Assembly (NCBI RefSeq): GCF_007752135.1
Contig: NZ_CP036298.1
Span: 6,386,859-6,450,858, forward strand
Direction: 5' to 3'
Source: Aureliella helgolandensis
Lineage (GTDB): Bacteria > Planctomycetota > Planctomycetia > Pirellulales > Pirellulaceae
Length of the DNA: 64,000 nucleotides
Made by a program: the position numbers and the translations under genes
The notes under the pieces: model-generated
Database searches by the model: none
The model's input: only the letters and a program-made list of their open reading frames with translations
Told to the model about the DNA's origin: nothing
Part shown: positions 53,747 through 62,800 of the stretch, piece by piece
Layout of the letters: each line of letters opens with the position of its first letter
Position numbering within the stretch: position 1 is the first letter of the stretch

Positions 53747-54676
53747 CTAGAACTTGTAGAGCAGCAGGGCAGAATAGTTGACGTCATTCGGCTTGGCACC
53801 ATTGGGAGTGCTGTCATAGCGATCGACGGCGCCTAGTTTGAACGACAGGTTGCCGTCTTCGTCTAACAGGTACTCCCAAGCCAAATCGGAGACGAGTCGA
53901 AAGTTGCTGAAATTCTCCCACTCTGGGAAATAGTCGACTTTGAGGATGACTTTATTGCGTTGGGTGAGCTGGTGCTCGTAGTCGCCACCAAACAGAGCTT
54001 CTGGCACCCAGCTATTGTCTGGACCACCAAATTCTCGCGAAGCACCTGCACCGAATCGACTCGCCAGGGTCAGGTCCTCCGTTTGGATGAAGTTATAGCC
54101 CAGACCCGAGCTGATGTTGTAGCGGAGGTCAAAGGACTTAAATTCATCGTACTCCAGGCCGTTTTTCACGAAGTAGGTCCACTTGCTGTTGCCCAAATAT
54201 CGTTCAAAGTCGACATACATCAATGCATTGTTTTGAGTCTCGGTGCCGCTCGCATTCGTCCGATTGTGCGAAATTCGAAAGTCAAAGTTGGTAAAATCTG
54301 TCTTGCGTTTGAGTCGCGCACCTGTCTGAAAACTCATCGATTCCGCATTGCCCGCGGAACCATTGATCCCGACTTCAGCACTATTCTTCCATCCATCCAT
54401 GGGCCACCAGGTCCAGGGGACGTACCATGCAACTTGTCTCTCTGGAGCGAATCCGGACGAATCTTGCTCAAACACACTAGGCGTCCCGACGACTGACGGC
54501 CCAGCAGGACTCAAGGGTGGAGGGGGAGCCAGCAAACCGGGCGCTTCGGGAACACTGGGAAAGACCAATTCTCCTGGCTGGGAAGTGTAACGATTTTCCT
54601 GCGCGAGCAAATCGGAGGGCATCGCCAGCAGCAGCATGAGCCAGAGTGCAGCGTATGGGAAGATAAATCGTCTCAT
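53747..54676 (-). CDS. DUF481-like outer membrane beta-barrel protein
   Basis: 309 residues from ATG 54676; the frame begins at a GTG 13 codons earlier. The signal peptide is clear (about 1-26, ending SDLLAQ). A Pro-rich linker (PPPPLSPAGP) precedes WKNSAEVGINGSAGNAES, the usual start of the DUF481 (YdiY-like salt-induced outer membrane) barrel, with alternating strands such as TDFTNFDFRISHN and the C-terminal aromatic strand ending LLLYKF. The C-terminal Phe is typical of outer membrane proteins. It begins 79 bp after rsmH, in the place where ftsL/ftsI would follow in a normal dcw cluster. Confidence 0.85.
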   Translation of the reverse strand: MRRFIFPYAALWLMLLLAMPSDLLAQENRYTSQPGELVFPSVPEAPGLLAPPPPLSPAGPSVVGTPSVFEQDSSGFAPERQVAWYVPWTWWPMDGWKNSAEVGINGSAGNAESMSFQTGARLKRKTDFTNFDFRISHNRTNASGTETQNNALMYVDFERYLGNSKWTYFVKNGLEYDEFKSFDLRYNISSGLGYNFIQTEDLTLASRFGAGASREFGGPDNSWVPEALFGGDYEHQLTQRNKVILKVDYFPEWENFSNFRLVSDLAWEYLLDEDGNLSFKLGAVDRYDSTPNGAKPNDVNYSALLLYKF

Positions 54677-54754
54677 GCGAAGAAACCTAGGGTGAATCAA
54701 GGACAAAGCGTTCACTTCTAGGAAAATCGATCAGAATTCGCAAGTCCGATGTTT

Positions 54755-55708
54755 TTACTTGTTACGAACCACTAATCCATAATTGTATGGATCGGCTTCC
54801 ACGACGGGAGTAATTCGCCGCGCCACTCGCAGTTTCGCACTTCGCGCACGTGGATTCACGTTAACTTCGTTTTCTGCTGCCTGGACGGGTCGGCGTGTGA
54901 CGACTTCCAAACGAGGGTCTTCGCGAAACGCGTACTTGACCAAGCGATCTTCCAAGGAGTGAAAGCTGATGATCAACAGGTGCCCGCCCAACTCCAAACA
55001 CTCGGGTAAGCGCTCTAAGGCGCGCTCCAAGATGCCCAATTCGTCATTGACCACGATTCGCAAGGCTTGAAAAGTACGGGTTGCCGGATCGACTCTTCCG
55101 TGACGTCGCCCACCGCGTGGAGAGGGGCGACTGCGCGGAACGCTGCTGTAGATGATGTCACGCAACGCATCTGCAGTTCGAATGGTTTCCTCACGTCGAC
55201 GGTCTACGATACGTCGCGCAATCCGGCGACTGTAACGCTCTTCACCATACTGGTAAATAGTGTCTGCCAAGGTGGTTTCGTCCACTCGAGCCAGCCACTC
55301 CCACGCAGGCTCTCCACTGGTCGGATCAAATCGCATGTCCAACTCGCCTTCGGTCTGAAAGCTGAAGCCGCGATCTCGATCTGCCAATTGATCGCTGCTC
55401 AGGCCCAGATCCAACAGAATGCCATGCACTTTGGCTCCGCCGAGCTCATTGAGCACTTCGGGCAGGTCATCGTAGGAGGCATGCCGCGCGACAACGTTAT
55501 CCCCCAGCGTTCCGGCGAGCGCTTCGATGACTGCTGGATCACGATCCACGGCCAGAACCTGCCCGGTTTCCCCTACCCGCTGGGCAAGCAATCGACAATG
55601 CCCCCCGCCCCCTGCGGTGCCATCCGCCCAACGTTGCCCTGGAAGTGGATTTCCCAATTCAAGGATCTCCTTGGGCAAGACAGGTATGTGCACGGTAGCA
55701 TTGGACAT
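54755..55708 (-). CDS. rsmH: 16S rRNA (cytosine1402-N4)-methyltransferase
   Basis: 317 residues from ATG. Also called MraW. It methylates C1402 of 16S rRNA. Seen: HIPVLPKEIL at the N-terminus, SAM-binding ADGTAGGGGH, LAVDRDP, the DLGLSSDQL block, GFSFQTEGELDMRFDP, the internal helical insertion, and ISFHSLEDRLVKYAFR. Complete. It follows mraZ on the same strand but with an unusually long 466-bp gap, and is followed by a DUF481-like gene rather than by ftsL or ftsI. Confidence 0.98.
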   Translation of the reverse strand: MSNATVHIPVLPKEILELGNPLPGQRWADGTAGGGGHCRLLAQRVGETGQVLAVDRDPAVIEALAGTLGDNVVARHASYDDLPEVLNELGGAKVHGILLDLGLSSDQLADRDRGFSFQTEGELDMRFDPTSGEPAWEWLARVDETTLADTIYQYGEERYSRRIARRIVDRRREETIRTADALRDIIYSSVPRSRPSPRGGRRHGRVDPATRTFQALRIVVNDELGILERALERLPECLELGGHLLIISFHSLEDRLVKYAFREDPRLEVVTRRPVQAAENEVNVNPRARSAKLRVARRITPVVEADPYNYGLVVRNK

Positions 55709-56174
55709 AGGATTTGAGTGCAGGTCAGAAGTAGATAGAAGCGGGGGAAGCTCCTCATTATCCTGCGATCACTCGACGAGCCAACTAGGGGTTCCCAGAT
55801 TCGGGCATCCAGGGCTCGGAACCTTGCCGTAAGCCCCCCCTAACCCTTGGGCTGCCCCTCAGAGACGGCATCGACTGCCGCAGACGAGATGCTGTATCAG
55901 GTCGCGGAAACATCCATGTCTCCGCATATGACCCTCAACAGTGCACTGGACATGTCGTAGAAATGTCCAGCGCCCCACAACTTCTCCCGTTCCGTGGGAG
56001 AAAATGGTGAAACCCACGAGACCTTTTGAATTCGCCCCGTTTGTGGCTACTCAGCTAGTGGCCGCAAGCTGAATCAGGGTCTCACCATGTTGGTTCGCGA
56101 TCTTCTCCAGCCCCAGGTCCAACGCCGTTTCCCCAGGGGTACAACCTTAACGTCAAAAACTATTTGTGAACGCA
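55709..56174. other. 466-bp gap between mraZ and rsmH
   Basis: In most bacteria mraZ and rsmH are nearly adjacent. Here the space contains no recognisable gene; frames of up to about 100 codons have no known product. A GTGCACTGGACATGTC-type stretch near 55940 was noted but has no clear role. It may carry a separate rsmH promoter. Confidence 0.4.
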
Positions 56175-56639
56175 CTAAGCCTGCGGCGAAACCGGATTCG
56201 CCACCTGAAACACATGCTCTGCCAATTCATCGTAAGACGGCTGAGTACTGCTCAGGAAGGCATCCCATTGATTCGCATCCCACAGTTCAATCCGATCACG
56301 CACTCCCACCACAACGACCTCCGCAGTCAAATCAGACAACTTGGCCAACTCTGGAGGAATACGCAACCTTCCTTGTTTATCAATTTCAGCGGGCTGAGCT
56401 TGGGCATAAAACAAGCGACTGAAGGCGCGAGTCTCTTTGGCGACCGGACTCAACTTACTCAAGGTGTTGCCAATTTGCTCAATCACCTCGGCAGTGTAGA
56501 TCACCAAAGACCGGTCGGTGCCCGGTGCGATGAATAATCCTTTTTTATCCGGAAACCCCAACGCATCTCGCAGTTGTTTGGGAATAGCTAGCCGCAGCTT
56601 GTCGTCCAACGATCTGCGGTAACTCCCCGTCAACAACAT
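56175..56639 (-). CDS. mraZ: Transcriptional regulator MraZ
   Basis: 154 residues from ATG 56639, the family start MLLTGSYRRSLDDKLRLAIP; the GTG at 56693 is rejected. Two SpoVT/AbrB-like swapped-hairpin repeats are seen: SLDDKLRLAIPKQLRD and EIDKQGRLRIPPELAK, each with the Asp-x-Lys/Gln-Gly-Arg core that binds DNA (the first has Leu for Gly). It represses its own dcw operon in other bacteria. A row of four TGGGN-type repeats with 10-bp spacing lies 84 bp upstream, matching the MraZ binding site. It is one of only two dcw genes here. Confidence 0.96.
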   Translation of the reverse strand: MLLTGSYRRSLDDKLRLAIPKQLRDALGFPDKKGLFIAPGTDRSLVIYTAEVIEQIGNTLSKLSPVAKETRAFSRLFYAQAQPAEIDKQGRLRIPPELAKLSDLTAEVVVVGVRDRIELWDANQWDAFLSSTQPSYDELAEHVFQVANPVSPQA

Positions 56640-56703
56640 AATTTGCGTAGGCTCTACGTTTAAGTAGCTTTGAAGTGCGGGAGGATTCCCCACACCGTTT
56701 CAC

Positions 56704-56709
56704 TGTCAA
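56704..56709 (-). promoter_or_regulatory. TTGACA -35-like hexamer of the mraZ promoter
   Basis: Reading leftward, TTGACA lies 13 bp after the last TGGGG of the MraZ operator and 64 bp before the mraZ ATG. It is a perfect -35 hexamer, but at 17 bp spacing the -10 region (ATCCTC) is poor, so the promoter call is tentative. Confidence 0.35.
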
Positions 56710-56722
56710 ACTCCTCCTGAGT

Positions 56723-56757
56723 CCCCACTCTCCTCCATTGCGTCCCACTGAGCCCCA
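56723..56757 (-). promoter_or_regulatory. MraZ operator (MraZ box), four TGGGN repeats at 10-bp period
   Basis: On the leftward strand the repeats are TGGGG, TGGGA, TGGAG and TGGGG, each followed by a 5-bp spacer (complement on the + strand: CCCCA 56723-56727, CTCCA 56733-56737, TCCCA 56743-56747, CCCCA 56753-56757). MraZ of E. coli and Mycoplasma is known to bind TGGGN repeats separated by 5 bp. The row lies just upstream of the -35-like TTGACA and mraZ. It indicates autoregulation of the mraZ transcript. Confidence 0.85.
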
Positions 56758-57108
56758 AGGATATCGATCTATGGGTCCAAGTCAAGCTGGAGAGGCTCGG
56801 ATTTAGGTAGCTTTTGAACGTAGGTCTAATAGCAGTGCGGACTTCCGACTTCCAACATTATTTCACTAGGCCGACGCTCGCACCCCCTGCACGAACTGGG
56901 TGCATTCTACAAGCCAGAAGAGCCAGCCCTGCGCGGTGGAACGTGGTGAAGTTGGGGGTTTTTCTTACTTGACCCCAAGCTCGCTAAAGCTGTAATGTCC
57001 GCGTTATCTCGCGATGCGCATGGAAAGCGTTGCTTGAGCCGGGACGTGAAAACTCCGGGTCAAGTTTTGCCGGGACGCAAGTTCAAACTGGGATGCAGGG
57101 AATTTCGG

Positions 57109-58917
57109 ATGCTCGAAAAACAAGAATTGCCTCATGTGGGTCAACCAGCGACTTGCAATCGTAGGGCTGCACTGCGTTTACTGCTTCTCGGCCTACCGTT
57201 GAGCGCAGGCTGTTTTTCGCCTTGGTTTGCCCATAAAGAACCGGTATCCGATTCACAGCTACAACGCGATCGCATCAAGGAGTCGCTGACCAATGCGACA
57301 CGCCCGCACCTCGTGCGGGAGATCGGTTTTGAACGCGATTTGACGGGTGCCCCATTGCAGAACGTCGGACTCGTCACCTCCCTGTTGGGGACCGGTGGAA
57401 AGGTCAAAGCCAGCGCACCTCGCGAGAAGATGCTGGATTTCATGCGTCGCAACGATACCGAGAACCCCAATACGCTCTTGGACGATCCCAATACCGCCAT
57501 GGTGGTCGCATCAGTGGTGGCTCCCCCGGCGGCCCGCAAGGGGGAAGTCTTGGATGTGATCGTTCAAAGCTCGACACACGCCGAAGCAAGCTCGCTAGAA
57601 CGCGGCTGGTTGCTCGACACACCTCTCCTGGAGATGAAGAGGCTGGGCGGGCAAGTTCGCGAGAGCTTCAAGCACGCGAGCGCATCAGGCCAGATCATCA
57701 CGGTGGCGGAAATCACGGGCAGTACCGAGCCAGCGGATCAAACGCGGGGCACGATCATCGGTGGAGCCCGCATGCTGAAGGGGCGCGAGCTGGGAATTGG
57801 CATCGAACCGGAGTTTGCAGATGCTATCACCATGGCGGCCATCCTGCCGGCGATTCAAACCCGTTTTACGATCTTCAACGGCCGCAAGCAGACTGGCATC
57901 GCTACGCCCACGGAGGACAGCCACATTAGTTTGGAATTGCCCAAACGCTACGAATTAGACGCCTACCACTTCATCAACGTGGTGTTAAGCGTCGGCTTCA
58001 ATGAGTCCCCCGAAGAGCGCGCCGCGCGGATCCAGACACTCCGTCGCCAGATGATCGAACCCACCACGGTCCGTCAAGCAGCCTGGCAGCTCGAGGCCAT
58101 CGGCGAAGAGGCCAAGGAGATTTTGGCCGAAACCGTTGCCCACCCCAATCCCGAAATTCGCTTCTACTCGGCGCATGCCTTGGCCTACTTGGACGATCGC
58201 CGCGCTATCGCTCCGCTGTCGCAACTCTGCCTGGAGCAACCTGCCTTTCGCGCCATGAGTCTAACCGGCTTGACCGTCATCGACCATTTCGATGCCGAGG
58301 AAGCCTTGCGCCAGCTACTGCACGTGGCCGATGCGGAAACTCGGTATGGCGCGGTGCGTGCGTTGCGTTATCGAGACGCACGCGATCCCCAAGTTACCGC
58401 GCAAGCGATCGAACAAACGGGGCAGATACTGGACATCCCATCGGAAGGCCCACCGCTGGTCGCAGTCAGCTTGTCGCGCGTGCCCGAGATTGCCTTCTTC
58501 GGGGCCCCCCCTCAGCTCACCTTGCCTGAGTTCGAGTACGTGAACCCACGAATGATGATTCGTCGCGAACCCACGGGCGGGTTTTCAGTCAATCATTTCG
58601 AGCCGGGCAAGGCTGATCGCAGTACCAAAGTGTCTGCCGATCTCCGTAGCTTGCTGATCGGTATTGCCGAGGTGGGAGGAACCTACGGCGATTGGGTCAG
58701 CATCATTCGAAAGTGCCGAGACAGCGGCTACATGGCGGAACCGGTGGCCATGAATCCCATCGCCGATGCGGGCCGCTCGTACAATCGCGTCACGAGCGCT
58801 ACGCTCGAACCTGGTGAAAAGCTGTATGACGACACGTTCATCTACACGCCACCGTCTACCGAAGAGGACCGCCAATCATCCAAGGACAAGACTTGGTACA
58901 ACCCGTTTTCTTGGTAA
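57109..58917 (+). CDS. Lipoprotein with FlgI-like region and HEAT-type repeats
   Basis: 602 residues from ATG 57109, with GGGA just upstream; the longer frame from 56995 adds 38 unconserved residues. The N-terminus has CNRRAALRLLLLGLPLSAGC: a twin-Arg-like pair followed by a lipobox with Cys35, so a lipoprotein. About residues 75-285 follow the flagellar P-ring protein FlgI: LVTSLLGTGGKVKAS, a NPNTLLDDPNTAMVVASVVAPPAARKG block, TLLGGTPLL-type strand and later GIGIEPEFADAI. About 300-420 are HEAT-like helical pairs (IRFYSAHALAYLDDRRAIAPL). The rest is unassigned. No flagellar genes are near; such proteins appear to be a planctomycete family of unknown function, perhaps a ring around an envelope complex. 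Confidence 0.72.
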   Translation: MLEKQELPHVGQPATCNRRAALRLLLLGLPLSAGCFSPWFAHKEPVSDSQLQRDRIKESLTNATRPHLVREIGFERDLTGAPLQNVGLVTSLLGTGGKVKASAPREKMLDFMRRNDTENPNTLLDDPNTAMVVASVVAPPAARKGEVLDVIVQSSTHAEASSLERGWLLDTPLLEMKRLGGQVRESFKHASASGQIITVAEITGSTEPADQTRGTIIGGARMLKGRELGIGIEPEFADAITMAAILPAIQTRFTIFNGRKQTGIATPTEDSHISLELPKRYELDAYHFINVVLSVGFNESPEERAARIQTLRRQMIEPTTVRQAAWQLEAIGEEAKEILAETVAHPNPEIRFYSAHALAYLDDRRAIAPLSQLCLEQPAFRAMSLTGLTVIDHFDAEEALRQLLHVADAETRYGAVRALRYRDARDPQVTAQAIEQTGQILDIPSEGPPLVAVSLSRVPEIAFFGAPPQLTLPEFEYVNPRMMIRREPTGGFSVNHFEPGKADRSTKVSADLRSLLIGIAEVGGTYGDWVSIIRKCRDSGYMAEPVAMNPIADAGRSYNRVTSATLEPGEKLYDDTFIYTPPSTEEDRQSSKDKTWYNPFSW

Positions 58918-58977
58918 TGCTCCTCAGCCGCCTCCTGACAACGTCATCTCGATTTCTCGCGATGCTTCGGAAATTGC

Positions 58978-61900
58978 ATGCTCAGCGCACTAGAACTAGC
59001 CGGCTTCAAGAGTTTTGCTGATAAAACTCGCTTCGATTTTCCCGAAGGGATCACGGTCATCGTGGGCCCCAACGGATCGGGGAAGTCGAATGTAGTCGAT
59101 GCGATTAAATGGGTCCTTGGCGCCCAGAGTGCCAAGGCTCTCCGTGGCAAGGACATGATCGATGTCATTTTCAAGGGCTCGAGCTCCAGCGGTCGCAAGC
59201 CCTCAAACAGCGCCGAAGCCACCCTAGTCTTCGACAACTCCAAGCATCAGCTTCCAATGGATACCGAAGAGGTGCAAGTCACCCGTCGCGTGTACCGAAG
59301 CGGTGAAGGGGAATATCTGATCAACGGTCAACCGTGCCGCTTGAAGGATATCAAGGACCTGTTTCGTGGAACCGGTGTGGGCGTGGATGCCTACAGCTTG
59401 ATCGAGCAGGGAAAAGTCGATCGAATGCTGCAGGCCTCGCCACGCGATCGCCGTGTCATTTTTGAAGAAGCTGCAGGCATCAGCCGCTTCAACGCAAAGA
59501 AAGCGGAAGCGGCCCGCCGACTCGTCCGCGTCGACCAAAATATGGTTCGACTCAAGGACATCGTGGACGAGGTCCACACGCGCCTCCGCTCGTTGCAAAA
59601 TCAGGCCACGAAGGCTCAGCGATATCGTGAGATGACATCGCGATTGAATGAAATCCGCTTGCAACTCGGCTGGACCGAATACAGCAACCTGCGAGAAAAA
59701 TTTGAATCCGCCTCCGCCAAGACGGAGCAGTTGGTCCTCGAAATCGAAGCCTACCAAAACGATCTTGAAGCAGCCCGCGACGGAGCCCAGCAGGCTGAAA
59801 TGGAGCTGCATGCCGTCGCCCAGCGTTGCCAAGAGGTTGAGGGGCGGCTGCAAAGCACTCTGCAGCGAATTGCAGTCAGTCAGAACCAGCAACAAACGCT
59901 GCATCAACGGATCGAGGAAAATGTTGAGGAACAGAGTCGGCAAGCTTCCAAGCTGACGGTTCTGCGCTCGCGTGCCACAGCCTTGCAAAGCGAATTGCAA
60001 GTCTTGAGCGTCGAAGCCCAAACCGCTCAGAGTCAGTTCGAGCAAGCCAAGTCCCGCGCGCAAGCTGCGGAGGCGCATGCCACACATCTCCGACAAGAAC
60101 TCGCCGCACGCACTGAGCGGCAAGATGCCCTGCGCGTCCAGCACGTTAATCTTTTGCGTGAAGTCTCAGATAAGACTGCCGAAGCGGCTCAACACAAGAA
60201 TCTGCTGGGAGAGCTCTCGCAAGCGATCTCTGCCACCGAATTGCAAATCGCGGAAAATCAGGCAGCCGAACAGGCTGCTAGAAAAACGGCGGAACATGCT
60301 GCCTATCGCTTGAAGACCATCCATGAGCAGAATTCGAGTGCCTCAGAGGAACTGGCCGCCGCCCAGGCCGACTTGAAAGAAAACGAACTGCGTCTCTCAA
60401 GCCTGCAGGAACAAGCAGCTGTCTTGCAGGGACGCCTGGAAGGCGCGAGTGAACGACTCTCCATCCTAGAACAACTCCAACAGCATCTGGAAGGGGTCGA
60501 CGCGGGCGCTCGCCACGTCTTAGATCTCGTCACGAAATCCGACGATCCGGCCTTCCAAACCGTACGTGGGCTGGTGGCTGATCTGATTGAAGTCGATGTC
60601 AATCTGGCTCCGCTAATAGACACCGGGCTAGGCAATTCGGCCAACTCACTCGTCCTCACTGACGGCCAACTCTTTCAAACAATACGCGATGGCAACCTCC
60701 AAGTTCCGGGACGGCTAAGTCTGATGCGACTCGATCGCCTTCCGTCTCGGCGGTACGGTGAAAAAATCCAGCTTGATGGTGTGCAGGGAGTGTTGGGACG
60801 AGCGGATCGGCTGGTCAAATGCAAACGCGATGTGCTGCCGCTCATACGCTATCTACTCGGCACGACCTGGCTGGTCGAAAACCTAGATGTGGCTCTGAGT
60901 TTGGGGCACTTTCGTGGTGCAGGCTTGCGTTTCGTAACCGCCTCTTGCGAATTGATCGAATCCGATGGCACTCTCACCATCGGGGCGTTGCAATCCACCA
61001 CCGGCCTTGTCTCGCGACGCAGCGAGATTCAGAACGCCAAGGATGAAATTGTCGAGTGTCGCGCTCAATACCAACAGGCACAGGGGGAGATCGAGCGGGC
61101 TCACGGACGCATCCTCAAGCTGGCCCCCACCGTCAAGGCCATGGAAACCAAGGCTCGGGACCTCTCGCAGGAGTTTGCCAGACAGCAGGCAAGTGCCCAG
61201 AATGCAGTTGGCAAGCTGGATGACCTAGAGTCGCTCGCCAGCAAACTATCGCGGACGCTAACCGAATTTCAGGCCAAGCGTGCCGCAGTGGAACCGACCA
61301 TCAATGAACTCTTACAGAATGTCGACACGGCTCAGCAGCAGATCCAGGAGATCGAACAGGAGCTGGCCGGACATCAGGATGCGGTACGCCTGCACGGTGA
61401 GGCTTTGGCCACGGCGACCGAAGAGCTCACAACCGCCAGAATCGAACTTGCTCGGTCAGAACAGAAGTTCGCATCCTCCAACTCAGTCTTCGAACAGACA
61501 GCTCGCAACCAGCGTGAACGGGCACAAGCCGTCCAGGAAGCGGTATCGGAGCTTGCCCGCTTGCGGCAGAAACAACTCGATTCCGAACTGAGCATCCTGG
61601 AACTCACCAGCCAATTGGCGCATGACTATTTACGCAGTGAAACGGAGGACAGTGAGCTGGACGGGCTAGCTACCGAGGCTGCCAGCCAACGAAGTCGACG
61701 TTCTGCGGCCGCCAAGAAACTCGACAACGTCACCCGCACGATCGACAAGCTATCCACTCAGCTGCAGACCAGTCGTACTGACGCCGAGCGTTGCTCGGAG
61801 TCGAGCGAACAGCTTCTCAAACGCTATGAAGAAGACTATCAAATCGATTTTGAGACGCTGAGTTCAGCAGAACTCATCGAAGACAAATCAGAGCACCAAG

Positions 61901-62595
61901 CAATGGATACGGAAGCCAGCAGGCTTCGACAAGACATTTCATCGGTGGGTGAAATCAACATGGCAGCCTTAGCCGAACTCGATGAACTGCAGAGTCGTTA
62001 CGACTATCTGCATGGTCAATATCAAGATTTGACGGCCGCCAAAGAATCCTTGCAGCGTATCATCCAGAAGATCAACACCGATTCGCGGAAGATGTTCATG
62101 GAAACGCTTGAGATCATCCGAGTGAACTTTCAAAAACTGTATCGCAAATCCTTCGGTGGGGGAAATGCAGATATTGTGCTGGAAGCCGGCGAGGATGTGC
62201 TCGAGTGCGGCATCGACATCATCGCCACACCTCCTGGGAAGACGGCTCTTTCCAACTCGCTACTGAGTGGCGGTGAGAAGGCGCTTACTGCGGTGGCCTT
62301 GCTACTGGCGATTTTCCAGTATCGGCCCAGTCCATTCTGCGTGCTTGACGAAGTTGACGCCCCCTTTGACGAAGCCAACATTGGCCGCTTTGTAAGCGTT
62401 CTTACCGAGTTTCTGGATTGGACCAAGTTCATCATCGTAACCCACTCCAAGAAGACCATGACCGCCTCGACCACTCTCTACGGCGTTACCATGCAAGAAT
62501 CGGGTGTGAGCAAACAGGTCGCAGTTCGCTTTGAAGACGTGAACGAAAAAGGAGAAATCATCAAGGACAAGCAGGGGAACCGCCGCGCTGCCTAG
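58978..62595 (+). CDS. smc: Chromosome segregation protein SMC
   Basis: 1205 residues from ATG. ABC-type ATPase halves lie at the two ends: Walker A GPNGSGKS (30-37) at the start, signature LLSGGEKALTAVALLLA at about 1093 and Walker B FCVLDEVDAPFDE at about 1119. Two long coiled-coil arms (about 170-500 and 680-1020) flank the hinge (about 517-675). This is the full condensin SMC layout; it loads on and compacts the chromosome with ScpA/ScpB, whose genes are not in this window. 60 bp separate it from the lipoprotein gene upstream, so they may be cotranscribed. Confidence 0.98.
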   Translation: MLSALELAGFKSFADKTRFDFPEGITVIVGPNGSGKSNVVDAIKWVLGAQSAKALRGKDMIDVIFKGSSSSGRKPSNSAEATLVFDNSKHQLPMDTEEVQVTRRVYRSGEGEYLINGQPCRLKDIKDLFRGTGVGVDAYSLIEQGKVDRMLQASPRDRRVIFEEAAGISRFNAKKAEAARRLVRVDQNMVRLKDIVDEVHTRLRSLQNQATKAQRYREMTSRLNEIRLQLGWTEYSNLREKFESASAKTEQLVLEIEAYQNDLEAARDGAQQAEMELHAVAQRCQEVEGRLQSTLQRIAVSQNQQQTLHQRIEENVEEQSRQASKLTVLRSRATALQSELQVLSVEAQTAQSQFEQAKSRAQAAEAHATHLRQELAARTERQDALRVQHVNLLREVSDKTAEAAQHKNLLGELSQAISATELQIAENQAAEQAARKTAEHAAYRLKTIHEQNSSASEELAAAQADLKENELRLSSLQEQAAVLQGRLEGASERLSILEQLQQHLEGVDAGARHVLDLVTKSDDPAFQTVRGLVADLIEVDVNLAPLIDTGLGNSANSLVLTDGQLFQTIRDGNLQVPGRLSLMRLDRLPSRRYGEKIQLDGVQGVLGRADRLVKCKRDVLPLIRYLLGTTWLVENLDVALSLGHFRGAGLRFVTASCELIESDGTLTIGALQSTTGLVSRRSEIQNAKDEIVECRAQYQQAQGEIERAHGRILKLAPTVKAMETKARDLSQEFARQQASAQNAVGKLDDLESLASKLSRTLTEFQAKRAAVEPTINELLQNVDTAQQQIQEIEQELAGHQDAVRLHGEALATATEELTTARIELARSEQKFASSNSVFEQTARNQRERAQAVQEAVSELARLRQKQLDSELSILELTSQLAHDYLRSETEDSELDGLATEAASQRSRRSAAAKKLDNVTRTIDKLSTQLQTSRTDAERCSESSEQLLKRYEEDYQIDFETLSSAELIEDKSEHQAMDTEASRLRQDISSVGEINMAALAELDELQSRYDYLHGQYQDLTAAKESLQRIIQKINTDSRKMFMETLEIIRVNFQKLYRKSFGGGNADIVLEAGEDVLECGIDIIATPPGKTALSNSLLSGGEKALTAVALLLAIFQYRPSPFCVLDEVDAPFDEANIGRFVSVLTEFLDWTKFIIVTHSKKTMTASTTLYGVTMQESGVSKQVAVRFEDVNEKGEIIKDKQGNRRAA

Positions 62596-62800
62596 CGGTC
62601 TTCAACATGCCGCTGCCGACATGCTCTCTCACAGGGCTCCCACGTGCATCCATCGACGAAGGTCTCTTTGCGGAGTGCATTTCCCGCCTGCGACGACAAG
62701 GCAATTGGGAGTCGCCCCTCATGGTAGAACGAAAACCACTCTCAAATTGACGAGTCGCGGCGCAGTGGGTTGAGATTCAAACGCACTGCTAGCGGCCAGA

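Larger units (their letters stand above)
56640..57108. other. 469-bp divergent region between mraZ and the FlgI/HEAT gene
   Basis: Holds the MraZ operator and a TTGACA on the leftward strand (separate entries). No gene. It should also hold the promoter of the rightward lipoprotein gene. Confidence 0.45.

Noticed and set aside
53235-53750. 171-codon rightward frame
   Set aside because: It is a translation of the 14-bp tandem array (repeating Ser-Ser-Arg-Leu-His type) with no ribosome site, and overlaps the convergent DUF481-like gene.
57109-58917. Annotation as flagellar P-ring protein FlgI
   Set aside because: The protein is a lipoprotein with HEAT repeats and a long extra C-terminal part, about 1.6 times FlgI length, and no flagellar gene is near.
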